Shown: one piece after another, positions 43,825 through 52,264 of the stretch
Position numbering within the stretch: the first letter of the stretch is position 1
Layout: each line of letters opens with the position of its first letter
Source: Hephaestia caeni
GTDB taxonomy: Bacteria; Pseudomonadota; Alphaproteobacteria; Sphingomonadales; Sphingomonadaceae
Assembly (NCBI RefSeq): GCF_003550065.1
Contig: NZ_QXDC01000003.1
Location: 744,001 to 808,000, forward strand
Direction of reading: 5' to 3'
Length of the DNA: 64,000 bases
Program-made: the position numbers and the translations under genes
The notes under the pieces: generated by a model
The model's input: the letters and a program-made list of their open reading frames with translations, nothing else
Database searches by the model: none
What the model was told of the DNA's origin: nothing

Positions 43825-45216
43825 ATGCGGAAAACTGCGGAAATTTCGCTGATCAAACGTGTTGTAGATGCCTCCAAACCACGAGCAAAGCGCTATCACG
43901 TCTGGGACAGCGAGCTGGCGGGCTTCGGACTGCGCGTCGAATCGACGGGCGTGAAAACATTTATCGCCAAGTACCGCGCGGAAGGCGGGGGGCGCCGCGC
44001 GCCCGAACGACGGGTTACGATCGGGCGCTACGGGACTTTGACACCGGAGCAAGCACGAAAGGAGGCGAAGAAAATTCTTGGCGGCGTAGCCATCGGCGCC
44101 GATCCCGCCGCCGAGATCAAGGCAAAGCGCCTTGAGATGCGTTTCAAGGAATTGATTGACCTTTACGAGAAGGAAGGCTGCTACATTCAGCGCGGCAAAC
44201 GCCAAGGACAGGCGATGAAGCCGCGGACCAAGCGATATACGATGGCCCGGCTCCGCCATCACGTCGTTCCGCTGCTTGGACATCGCCGCGTCACCGAGGT
44301 CAACACTGGCGATGTGGAGCGGTTTTTCCGGGACGTTGAAGCTGGTAAAACCGCACGAGACGAAAAGGTTGCGCCGCGTAAGCGGATCATCGTGCGTGGT
44401 GGCGCGGGCGCAGCGCGCAAGGTCTTTCGCGACCTGTCTGCTGTCTTCAGCTTCGCCCAGCGTGGAGAAATCGTCACACGCAACCCTTGTGAAAAGGCGG
44501 CTGTGCCCAAAGCCGACAATCAGAACGATCGCTATTTGAGCTTGGACGAAGTCATGCGCTTTGGTGAGGCGCTCAAACAACTTGAGGCCGAAGGCGTCAA
44601 TCGCAAGGCGCTCGATATCATGCGTCTATGGGCGCTGACCGGATGTCGGCGCGACGAAATCGCCAGCTTAAAGTGGAGCGAAGTCAATTTCAGTGAAGGT
44701 TGCCTCCGTCTTGGTGAAAGCAAGACCGGTAAATCGGTCCGACCACTCGGAGCAGCGGCGTTGGCTGTTTTGAGGTCGATAGGACCGGTCGATGATTCGG
44801 ATTATGTGTTTCCGTCCGAGACCGGAAAAAGCTTCTTTCAGAGCTATCGGACGCCGTGGAAACGCGTCATCGAGAAAGCGGATCTGCCCGGTGTGACGCC
44901 ACACACATTGCGGCATACGGTAGGATCGACAGCGATTTCTTCGGGAGAAGCGATGGCGTTCACTGGCGCGATCCTGGGTCATGTCAATCATCGTTCGACG
45001 GCCATTTACGCGCATGTCCAACAGAGCCCCGCTCGCCGCGCTGCCGATCGTGTTTCCGAGCGTATAGCTGCAGCCTTGGCAGGCATCTGCAACGATATTG
45101 AAGCGCCCGCGGCCGACGCGGATGAGGCGCTGTTGGAAAAGATAGCAGAACTCCTCTCGCAAGGTGGAGCCGAGGCCGACCGGCTTCGGATCGTGATGAA
45201 CGCGCTGGCCTCGTGA
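43825..45216 (+). CDS. Tyrosine-type site-specific integrase
   Basis: A 463-residue phage/ICE integrase. The N-terminal arm-binding DUF4102-like region (DSELAGFGLRVESTGVKTF, RVTIGRYGTLTPEQARKEAK) is followed by a core-binding helical part and the catalytic domain: Arg in LTGCRRDEIASLKW, Lys in GESKTGKSVR, HTLRHTVGS (His, Arg) and the tyrosine in HRSTAIYAHVQQ. It lies beside a tRNA-Gly fragment, as expected for an element that integrates into a tRNA 3' end. Codon use looks less GC-rich than the core genes to the left. Confidence 0.95.
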   Translation: MRKTAEISLIKRVVDASKPRAKRYHVWDSELAGFGLRVESTGVKTFIAKYRAEGGGRRAPERRVTIGRYGTLTPEQARKEAKKILGGVAIGADPAAEIKAKRLEMRFKELIDLYEKEGCYIQRGKRQGQAMKPRTKRYTMARLRHHVVPLLGHRRVTEVNTGDVERFFRDVEAGKTARDEKVAPRKRIIVRGGAGAARKVFRDLSAVFSFAQRGEIVTRNPCEKAAVPKADNQNDRYLSLDEVMRFGEALKQLEAEGVNRKALDIMRLWALTGCRRDEIASLKWSEVNFSEGCLRLGESKTGKSVRPLGAAALAVLRSIGPVDDSDYVFPSETGKSFFQSYRTPWKRVIEKADLPGVTPHTLRHTVGSTAISSGEAMAFTGAILGHVNHRSTAIYAHVQQSPARRAADRVSERIAAALAGICNDIEAPAADADEALLEKIAELLSQGGAEADRLRIVMNALAS

Positions 45217-45250
45217 AAGGATCGTCGCCGTCGTTGCGTTGCTGCGGCTA

Positions 45251-45445
45251 TCAACGGGCGTGATCTCCTAGAAATTCAATTTCTCGGCAAAATAGCTTAG
45301 CCCACGGCCCTTGAAACTCGGCACGTGCGCCATAGGTTAACTCTTGCGGACCGGGCCCCTCTGGCGGCCGTTCTTCGGAACGACCGTGATGTCGGACCGC
45401 ATCGGGAGTGTTCTCGATGCAGGTTCGGACATGCCGGCCCATCAT
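45251..45445 (-). CDS. Possible small protein, 64 residues
   Basis: Begins MMGRHVRTCIENTPDAVRHH; its C-terminal part (LTYGARAEFQGPWAKLFCRE) has protein-like composition. No strong ribosome site and no recognised family. It lies in the 265-bp gap between the integrase and the DUF465 gene, in which nothing else is seen. Confidence 0.3.
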   Translation of the reverse strand: MMGRHVRTCIENTPDAVRHHGRSEERPPEGPGPQELTYGARAEFQGPWAKLFCREIEFLGDHAR

Positions 45446-45481
45446 AGCACCCCGATCCATCACATCGATTGGATAGAGGCT

Positions 45482-45655
45482 ATGAACGCATTCACTTACA
45501 GACTGACCGTCATGCACCGGAAGCTCGATGACGAGATTCGGCGCGAACTCAAACGGCGCTTTCCCGATACGATGAGGCTGCTGCGACTCAAGAAGCTGCG
45601 GCTGGCGATCAAGGACCGGCTGCACAGCCGCCAGCTTCGCGCGGGGAGGGCCTGA
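45482..45655 (+). CDS. DUF465 small helical protein
   Basis: A 57-residue coiled-coil protein: MNAFTYRLTVMHRKLDDEIR then RRELKRRFPD and LRLKKLRLAIKDRLH, the YdcH/DUF465 pattern. Function unknown. It is followed after 2 bp by the BI-1 gene, so the two are probably one transcript. Codons upstream of this ATG are unlikely to be translated. Confidence 0.8.
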   Translation: MNAFTYRLTVMHRKLDDEIRRELKRRFPDTMRLLRLKKLRLAIKDRLHSRQLRAGRA

Positions 45656-45657
45656 CC

Positions 45658-46374
45658 ATGACAGACCTTTCCGCCATCCGGCCGGCACGCCGCGGCGCCG
45701 CCGTCGCGTTCGACGCGGGGCTACGCCGGCACATGCTGGGCATCTACAACAATATGGGTCTGGGGCTGATCGTCACCGGACTGGTCGCGATGCTGATCGC
45801 GAGCACCCCGGCGCTCTATCAGCCGATCTTCGGCACGCCGCTCAAATGGGTGGCGATGCTCGCGCCGCTCGCCTTCGTATTTTTCTTCTCGTTCCGCATT
45901 GATCGGATGACGCCGGCATCGGCGCGAACCGCCTTCTTCGCCTTCGCAGCGGTGATGGGCATATCGCTCGCGAGTATCTTCCTGGTGTTCACGGGGGCGA
46001 GCATCGCGCAGACCTTCTTCATCGCCGCATCGATGTTCCTCGGCGTCAGCCTGTGGGGCTATACGACGAAACGCGACCTAAGCCGGTGGAGCACCTTCCT
46101 GTTCATGGGCCTGATCGGCGTCGTGATCGCGAGCCTCGTCAACCTGTTCCTCGCATCCTCGGCGCTGCAATTCGTCGTCTCGCTGGCGGGCGTGCTGGTC
46201 TTCACCGGCCTCACCGCGTGGGACACACAGCGCGCCAAGTCCGACTATCTCGCTTATGCCGGAACGCAGCACGCCGATAAGCTCGCGATCATGGGCGCGC
46301 TGTCGCTCTATCTCAACTTCGTCAACCTGTTCCAACTGCTGCTGACCTTCTTCGGCCAGCACAAGGAGGCGTGA
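45658..46374 (+). CDS. Bax inhibitor-1 / YccA family membrane protein
   Basis: A 238-residue protein with seven hydrophobic segments. MLGIYNNMGLGLIVTGLVAM, FAAVMGISLASIFLVF and the acidic C-terminal half GLTAWDTQRAKSDYLAYAG are typical of the BI-1-like UPF0005 family, associated with calcium leak and envelope protein stability. Its stop overlaps GTGA before the zinc-ribbon gene. A second, core copy probably exists elsewhere; this one is on the island. Confidence 0.92.
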   Translation: MTDLSAIRPARRGAAVAFDAGLRRHMLGIYNNMGLGLIVTGLVAMLIASTPALYQPIFGTPLKWVAMLAPLAFVFFFSFRIDRMTPASARTAFFAFAAVMGISLASIFLVFTGASIAQTFFIAASMFLGVSLWGYTTKRDLSRWSTFLFMGLIGVVIASLVNLFLASSALQFVVSLAGVLVFTGLTAWDTQRAKSDYLAYAGTQHADKLAIMGALSLYLNFVNLFQLLLTFFGQHKEA

Positions 46375-46376
46375 GC

Positions 46377-46643
46377 ATGCGCACCGAACAAGATATGCAG
46401 GCGATGACCTGCCCGGTCGATGGCGCGGTGCTGGTCATGTCCGACCGGCAAGGCATCGAGATCGATTACTGCCCCACCTGCCGCGGCGTGTGGCTCGACC
46501 GCGGCGAGCTCGACAAGATCATCGAACGCAGCGCGCCGCCGGGGAGCAGTTCGTTCAGCGGGGGCCTGCGTGACCATGGCGACGATTATCGCGACAAACG
46601 CCGCCATAAACGCAAGTCGTTCCTCTCCGAACTCTTCGACTGA
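46377..46643 (+). CDS. TFIIB-type zinc-ribbon protein
   Basis: An 88-residue protein with MTCPVDGAVLVMSDRQGIEI, DYCPTCRGVWLDRGELDKII and a basic tail (RDKRRHKRKSF). The zf-TFIIB ribbon has one of the usual four cysteines replaced by Asp (CPVD), which is common in this family. ATG at 46377 is preferred to GTG at 46371 by spacing from AAGGAG. It ends the DUF465-BI-1-ribbon run. Confidence 0.85.
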   Translation: MRTEQDMQAMTCPVDGAVLVMSDRQGIEIDYCPTCRGVWLDRGELDKIIERSAPPGSSSFSGGLRDHGDDYRDKRRHKRKSFLSELFD

Positions 46644-46647
46644 ACAG

Positions 46648-46674
46648 GGTGGCCGCCGGTCGGCGGCGGCCACC
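46648..46674. terminator. Hairpin after the zinc-ribbon gene
   Basis: GGTGGCCGCC pairs with GGCGGCCACC around 7 bases, directly after the stop. No clear T-run. It separates this plus-strand run from the converging metal operon. Confidence 0.5.
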
Positions 46675-46730
46675 TCACGGTCGAGTTGAGGTAGATAATC
46701 CCTGCTTCGCTCGCTTTAGGGACACTGCTG

Positions 46731-47417
46731 TCAGCCCATCAGCTCCTCGAGCAGCATCAGGCCAAGGAAGCCGATGAAGAACATTGCGCTGATCAGCGGC
46801 GTGTCGGGCTTCTCGTGTGCTTCCACCAGCAGCTCCTCGGTGACGAGATAGAGCAGGGCAATCAATCCGAAGCTCAGGAAGCCGGTGATGATTGCCGGCG
46901 GGAAGCCGGCGACGGGCAGCGCAAGCAGTGTTCCCAGGGGCAGTAGAAGGCCGAGTCCAAACGTGAGGGCAACGATGCGCGCTTTCGACGCGAGTGTGTC
47001 GCCAAGCTCCTCGGTCACTGTCACACCGAGAAACAGAACCTCCAATGTGAGGGCGACTGTAAGGAGAATGCCAGCCTCGGTGCCCGCGACGAACGCCAAA
47101 CCGAGCACCAGTCCGTCGATCAACAGATCGACACCGACCGCGCCGATCAGTGCGAATGGACCTTCGACACGCTCTTCGAACATCTTGAGCGAGAGCATGG
47201 CGACCATGCCGGCCACGCCGCCGGTCAGCGTCGCAAGTGCCGAACCCTGATGCTTGACGTCTGGTAGAATTTCGGTGGCCGCCGCAGCGAACACGACTCC
47301 CGCGGCGAGGTGTTGGATCGCGCTGACCAGCGCCGGACCCGGCCGCCGCCATACGGCGACAACGGCGCCGGTAAGCACGGCGAGAACGGGTATGACGGTG
47401 TAGCCGATTGCGCTCAT
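46731..47417 (-). CDS. ZIP family metal transporter
   Basis: A 228-residue membrane protein with eight hydrophobic segments. The metal-path motifs are LAAGVVFAAAATEILPD (TM2), DGLVLGLAFVAGTEAG and TEELLVEAHEKPDT. ZIP proteins usually import Zn, Fe or Mn, but here the gene is the last of an efflux operon. Its direction of transport cannot be told from sequence. The ATG at 47417 is taken as start; six more codons upstream are possible. Confidence 0.88.
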   Translation of the reverse strand: MSAIGYTVIPVLAVLTGAVVAVWRRPGPALVSAIQHLAAGVVFAAAATEILPDVKHQGSALATLTGGVAGMVAMLSLKMFEERVEGPFALIGAVGVDLLIDGLVLGLAFVAGTEAGILLTVALTLEVLFLGVTVTEELGDTLASKARIVALTFGLGLLLPLGTLLALPVAGFPPAIITGFLSFGLIALLYLVTEELLVEAHEKPDTPLISAMFFIGFLGLMLLEELMG

Positions 47418-47485
47418 TGCCGCATCTTTCCGCACACCGACGCATTAAGAGGGGTCACGAAGTCGATCTTTCGTCATCCGGCCGT

Positions 47486-47690
47486 TTAATCCAAGCAGTG
47501 TAACCTGGTCGCCAAGGGCGTGTCGTCGAAGAGCGTGAGCTTGAGCTGTGAGGCCCGTCCACGGATCGCATCTTGGGTTCGCCCCCATGCCAGCGGCGAC
47601 CGCGGACACGGTCTGGCGATGCTTGATCCGCTCCCGAAGCTCGTCGTCCGCCGTCTCGGTCCAGCGCCTTTTGCTATTGAAGCGTTCCAT
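47486..47690 (-). pseudogene. Frameshifted small HTH/SANT-like DNA-binding protein
   Basis: From the ATG at 47690 the frame reads MERFNSKRRWTETADDELRE, RIKHRQTVSAVAAGMG. At a run of five C on the plus strand (47582-47586) it slips; in the next frame the protein continues RTQDAIRGRASQLKLTLFDD to a TAA at 47486. Together they make a 67-residue Myb/SANT-like HTH protein. A single extra base in the homopolymer explains the break. Either a true pseudogene or a sequencing error. Position between CDF and ZIP genes suggests it once regulated metal genes. Confidence 0.75.
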
Positions 47691-47713
47691 CTCGCTACAT
47701 TCCCTGGTGACGG

Positions 47714-48676
47714 CTATACCACCTCGCCGGACTCGAGAACGCAAAGCGTATCGGCATCGGTTTCGATTTGAAGGGTCGCATGATCAATGCCGAACAGACC
47801 TTTGAGCAGTCGGACGATTTCGGCTGAGAAGCCGTCGCCGGGATAGCCCGCAGGAATTAGCAGATGTGCTGTGAGCGCCGTTTCGGTCGTACTCATGGGC
47901 CAGACATGCAAATCGTGGACGCCAGCAACGCCGGGCTGCTTGCTCAGGAAGAATTCGATCCGCTCAGGGTCGACGCCGACAGGGGCGGCCTGAAGACTCA
48001 TGTTGACCGAATCGCGCAGCAAACTCCATGTCCCGACCGCCACGACAGCGACGATGATGAGACTCGTAACGGGGTCGATCCAGGTCCGGCCGGTTAGCAC
48101 GATCAACAATCCGGCAATGACGACACCGGCAGACACACCCGCATCGGCCGCCATGTGCAGGAACGCGCCACGGATGTTGAGATCGCTTTTGCGTCCGCGC
48201 ATGAACAGCAATGCCGTTGCGGTGTTGATGACGATGCCGACGCCGGCGACGATCATGACGGTCGTGCCGGCGACAGGTTCGGGGTCGGCAAACCAGCTAA
48301 TCGCCTCGATCGCGATCACCGAGATCGCGACGAGCAGCAGCACCGCGTTGAACAGCGCCGCCAGGATCGACGAACTCCTGAGGCCGTAGGTGTAGCGTCC
48401 TGACGGCTTGCGCCTAGCAAGCGCCATCGCGCTCCAGGCGATCAGAAGCCCGAGCACATCGGAGAGGTTGTGACCGGCATCAGCCAGCAGCGCCATCGAT
48501 CCGGCGATCAAACCATAGGCCGCTTCCACCACCACGAAGGTGAGATTGAGTGCCGTTCCGATGGCGAAGGCGCGGCCGAAACTCGACGGCGCATGGCTGT
48601 GGCCATGCCCACCGTGCCCATGCCCATGTTGGTGATCGTGCCCGGCGTGGTCGTGCGTATTGTCGCTCGCGATCAT
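47714..48676 (-). CDS. czcD: CDF family zinc/cadmium/cobalt exporter (CzcD-like)
   Basis: A 320-residue exporter closely related in layout to the core gene at 13866. His-rich N-terminus (HDHAGHDHQHGHGHGGHGHS), TM2 motif ALLADAGHNLSDVLG, TM5 motif HMAADAGVSAGVV and HDLHVWPMSTTET in the cytoplasmic domain. Its ATG overlaps the DUF190 stop as ATGA. Part of the large czc operon on the island. Confidence 0.93.
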   Translation of the reverse strand: MIASDNTHDHAGHDHQHGHGHGGHGHSHAPSSFGRAFAIGTALNLTFVVVEAAYGLIAGSMALLADAGHNLSDVLGLLIAWSAMALARRKPSGRYTYGLRSSSILAALFNAVLLLVAISVIAIEAISWFADPEPVAGTTVMIVAGVGIVINTATALLFMRGRKSDLNIRGAFLHMAADAGVSAGVVIAGLLIVLTGRTWIDPVTSLIIVAVVAVGTWSLLRDSVNMSLQAAPVGVDPERIEFFLSKQPGVAGVHDLHVWPMSTTETALTAHLLIPAGYPGDGFSAEIVRLLKGLFGIDHATLQIETDADTLCVLESGEVV

Positions 48677-49008
48677 GCCGCCGATACTCCCTTCCGCGAG
48701 CCGCCGACGATTTCGACCGCTTCCAGGGTCATCAAACCGATACCTGGGATGTCGCCGAGCGAGGCTACGAATGCGCGCAGCGGTGCTTCAAGATCGATGA
48801 TCTCGACCACCACCGCCCGATCGCTCTCGAGAACATGCCTTCGGTGGACATGCGCGGACGGACCGAAGCCCAGCAACGCCTCCAGCACGGTGGCGCCGCT
48901 GAGCTTCGCGTCGCGCGCACGTGACGCGACGACCTCGAACACCTTGCGGTCGCCGAAATAGGCCGCCTCGTCGGTGTAGATGCGGAGCAGCTTGGTGTCG
49001 TTCGTCAT
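48673..49008 (-). CDS. DUF190 protein in the czc operon
   Basis: A 111-residue small cytoplasmic protein: LLRIYTDEAAYFGDRKVFEV, VASRARDAKLSGATVLEALL, GFGPSAHVHRRH. This is the DUF190 family, which has a PII-like ferredoxin fold. GAGGAGG precedes the ATG pair. It lies 10 bp after czcA and overlaps the czcD-type gene, so it is co-expressed with the pump. A sensing or regulatory role is plausible for the fold but is not established. Confidence 0.85.
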   Translation of the reverse strand: MTNDTKLLRIYTDEAAYFGDRKVFEVVASRARDAKLSGATVLEALLGFGPSAHVHRRHVLESDRAVVVEIIDLEAPLRAFVASLGDIPGIGLMTLEAVEIVGGSRKGVSAA

Positions 49009-49018
49009 CATTCCCTCC

Positions 49019-52000
49019 TCATGCCTCTGTGGGCGATTGCTTGGGGCTTTCCTCGCGGCTGCGTCTGGCGACGCGCTGGCCTGCGCCGAGCACGACCTTG
49101 GCGATTGCTGGCAGCACAAGCAGCGTGAGAATGGTGGCCGCGACGAGGCCGCCGATCACAGTCGTCGCGAGTGGTTTTTGGACTTCGGCGCCGGTTCCAT
49201 GCGCCAGCGCCATCGGAATAAAGCCGATCGCCGGCACGAACCCGGTCATCACCACTGCACGCATCTTCTCGCGGCAGCCCTCGACGATCGCCGCGCCCAA
49301 TTCGGCGCCGGCCTCGATCCGTTCTCTGATCGCGCTCATGACGACGAGGCCGTTCAACACGGCGACACCGGCCAAGCAGATGAAGCCCACCGCCGCCGAG
49401 ACGGAGAAGGCGATCCCCGTCAAAGCGAGCGTATAGACACCACCGGCAAGCCCGAGCGGCACCGCGAGGAAAACCGATACGGCGCGGCCGAAACTTCCAA
49501 GTGCCATGAACAGCAGTCCGAAAATGCCGAGGAAGCACAAAGGCACGACGATCGACAGTCGCTTGGAGGCGGCTTGGAGGCTCTGGAATTGTCCGCCCCA
49601 TTCCAGATAATAGCCCGCGGGAAGCTCGATCTTGTCGACCTTGGCCCGAGCTTCCTCGACGAACGAGCCGACATCGCGGCCACTCACGTTCGCCTGGACG
49701 ACCACGCGCCGCTTGCCATTTTCCCGGCTGATCTGGTTCAAGCCGTCGGTGAAGCGGAACTCAGCGACCGCAGACAACGGCACTGACTGGCGCTGCCGAC
49801 CCTCGACCGCGGGGAGCATGACGGGAAGCGCCTTGACCGCATCGAGGTCAACGCGAGTCTCGTTCGGCACGCGCACGGTGATGTCGAAGCGTCGGTCGCC
49901 TTGGAAGAGCAGGCCCGATTCCCGGCCGCCCATCGCAGCCGCGACGGTATCGGCCACCTCTTGTACGGTGAGCCCGTATCGCGCGATCGCTGCCCGATCG
50001 AAACGAACATCAAGCGTCGGCGCGCCGCCGGTCTGGTCGGCTTTGACACTCGATGCCCCTGGAATGCCTTGTAGCACGCGGACGATCTCGTCGGCCGAGG
50101 CGGCCATCTTCTCGAGATCATCGCCGTAGAGCTTGATCGCGACATCACCGCGAGCGCCAGCGATCAGTTCGTTGAAGCGAAGCTGGATCGGCTGGCTGAC
50201 CTCGAACAGATTGCCGAGCTGGCCGCCGGCGGTCTTCTCGATCTTGTCAAGAAGCTCGGCCTTGGTCTCGCCCTTGGGCCATTGGTCCTGCGGCTTGAGA
50301 ATGACGAAACCATCGGAGAAATTGGGCGGCATCGGGTCGGTCGCGACCTCGGCAGTACCCGTTTTGGAGAACATTAGCTGCACCTCAGGCAAGCGGGTCA
50401 CCGCCTTTTCGACGCCGCGCTGCATCCGCAACGACTGTTCGAGCGAGGTCGACGGCACGCGGCTCGACGCCAGCGCGATATTCCTCTCGTCGAGCTGCGG
50501 GATGAATTCGCGCCCGAGCAGCCCAAAGACCGGGGCGCAAGCGAGGAAGAAGGCGAAGCCGCCGACGATGAACGGCCAGGGCCGCGCCACCGCCTTGTCG
50601 AGGAACGGCAGATATCGATCCTTGGCCTTGGCGATCAGCCACACCTCCTTTTCGGAGACCTTGCCGCGGATGAGGATGGCGACAAGTGCGGGCACCAGGG
50701 TGATCGCCAGCACGAAGGCGGAGACCAACGCCAGCATGATGGTGATCGCCATCGGCGAGAAGGTCTTGCCCTCAACCCCGGTGAAAGTGAGGAGCGGCGC
50801 GAAAGCGAGCAGGATGATCGCTTGGCCGAACACGGTCGGCCGGATCATTTCCTGGGAGGCTCGCATGGTTTCTTCCAGCCGTTCCCGGAGCGCGAGCAGC
50901 CGGCCCTCATGTTTCTGCCGATGTGCCAGCCGTGCCAGACAGTTCTCGATGATAATCACCGCACCGTCGACGATCAGGCCGAAGTCGAGCGCGCCGAGGC
51001 TCATCAGATTGCCGGGCACGCCGAAAATATTCATGCCCGTCGCCATCATCAGGAACGAGAAGGGAATGACCAGCACGGCAATGATCGCCGCGCGCCAGTT
51101 GCCGAGCAGGAGGAAGAGCGCCGCGGCAACAAGGATGGCGCCTTCGGTCAGATTCTTCTCGACCGTCTCGACGGTCGCGCCGACGAGCTTGGCGCGGTCG
51201 AGCACCACTTGTACCTCGACGCCCGGCGGCAAGGTTTTGGCGACCTGCTGGAGCTTGTCGCCAGCCGCCTGGGCGACGACACGGCTGTTCTGGCCGATCA
51301 GCATCAATGCCGTGCCGATAACGGCTTCGCCGCCGTTCAGACTGCCCGCTCCTGTGCGCAGGTCACCGCCGACCTTGACGTTGGCAACCGATCCGACCGT
51401 CACTGGAATGCCGCCACGCGTCGCCACCACCGCGTTGCGGATTTCGTCAATCGAACGAATGCGAGCATCGGCGCGAACGAGATAGGCATCGCCACCGCGA
51501 TCGAAATAGTTGGCGCCGACCGCGAGGTTTGCCGCTTCGAGCGCCTGACCGAGCTCGGCATAGGAAATGCCGTAACTCGAGAGTTTCACCGGATCTGGCT
51601 CGACCACGAAGGTCTTTTCATAGCCGCCGATCGAATCGACCCCGGCGATGCCGGGTACGTTGCGGAGCTGCGGCCTAATGATCCAGTCCTGCACAGTGCG
51701 TAGATAGCCCGCCTGGGCCACCTCGCCGACGAGGCGTTCGCCCTCCGCCGTCAGGAAGCTGCCGTCCGACTGCCAACCAGGCCGGCCGTCGACGATTTTT
51801 GCGCCTTTGCCGCCAGGATTGGTATAGCCGACCGTGTACATCAGAATTTCGCCGAGACCGGTCGTCACTGGCCCGATCTGCGGTTGGGCGTCGCCAGGCA
51901 GTGTGTCGCGCGCAGCGGTCAGCCGTTCGCCGACCTGTTGGCGGGCGAAGTAGAGATCAGTGCTGTCGGAAAAGATCGTGGTGACCTGGCTGAAGCCGTT

Positions 52001-52261
52001 GCGCGACAACGACCGGGTCGTCTCAAGACCGGGGATGCCCGCAAGCGCGGTCTCGATCGGATAGGTGACCAGCTTCTCCATCTCGACGGGCGAGAGTCCC
52101 TTGTCGACCGTGTTGATCTGGACCTGCTTGTTGGTGATGTCGGGAACGGCGTCGATCGGCAGCTTGGTGAGCTGCCACAGCCCGAAACCGGCAATGACCA
52201 GGAACAGAAGGAGGATTGCCCACCGCGCGCGAACCGCGAGGGCCATGAGTGTTGCAATCAT
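49019..52261 (-). CDS. czcA: Heavy-metal RND efflux pump, CzcA type
   Basis: A 1080-residue proton-driven pump of the HME subfamily, central to a tripartite complex exporting Co, Zn or Cd from the periplasm. TM4 carries LDFGLIVDGAVIIIEN, the acidic motif typical of CzcA rather than CusA. Two large periplasmic loops and the 12-TM layout are as expected; C-terminus is cytoplasmic. It starts 3 bp after czcB. Confidence 0.95.
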   Translation of the reverse strand: MIATLMALAVRARWAILLLFLVIAGFGLWQLTKLPIDAVPDITNKQVQINTVDKGLSPVEMEKLVTYPIETALAGIPGLETTRSLSRNGFSQVTTIFSDSTDLYFARQQVGERLTAARDTLPGDAQPQIGPVTTGLGEILMYTVGYTNPGGKGAKIVDGRPGWQSDGSFLTAEGERLVGEVAQAGYLRTVQDWIIRPQLRNVPGIAGVDSIGGYEKTFVVEPDPVKLSSYGISYAELGQALEAANLAVGANYFDRGGDAYLVRADARIRSIDEIRNAVVATRGGIPVTVGSVANVKVGGDLRTGAGSLNGGEAVIGTALMLIGQNSRVVAQAAGDKLQQVAKTLPPGVEVQVVLDRAKLVGATVETVEKNLTEGAILVAAALFLLLGNWRAAIIAVLVIPFSFLMMATGMNIFGVPGNLMSLGALDFGLIVDGAVIIIENCLARLAHRQKHEGRLLALRERLEETMRASQEMIRPTVFGQAIILLAFAPLLTFTGVEGKTFSPMAITIMLALVSAFVLAITLVPALVAILIRGKVSEKEVWLIAKAKDRYLPFLDKAVARPWPFIVGGFAFFLACAPVFGLLGREFIPQLDERNIALASSRVPSTSLEQSLRMQRGVEKAVTRLPEVQLMFSKTGTAEVATDPMPPNFSDGFVILKPQDQWPKGETKAELLDKIEKTAGGQLGNLFEVSQPIQLRFNELIAGARGDVAIKLYGDDLEKMAASADEIVRVLQGIPGASSVKADQTGGAPTLDVRFDRAAIARYGLTVQEVADTVAAAMGGRESGLLFQGDRRFDITVRVPNETRVDLDAVKALPVMLPAVEGRQRQSVPLSAVAEFRFTDGLNQISRENGKRRVVVQANVSGRDVGSFVEEARAKVDKIELPAGYYLEWGGQFQSLQAASKRLSIVVPLCFLGIFGLLFMALGSFGRAVSVFLAVPLGLAGGVYTLALTGIAFSVSAAVGFICLAGVAVLNGLVVMSAIRERIEAGAELGAAIVEGCREKMRAVVMTGFVPAIGFIPMALAHGTGAEVQKPLATTVIGGLVAATILTLLVLPAIAKVVLGAGQRVARRSREESPKQSPTEA

Positions 52262-52264
52262 CGC

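Noticed and set aside
43825..45216. Prophage
   Set aside because: Apart from the integrase there are no phage structural, lysis or replication genes in the visible part of the island.
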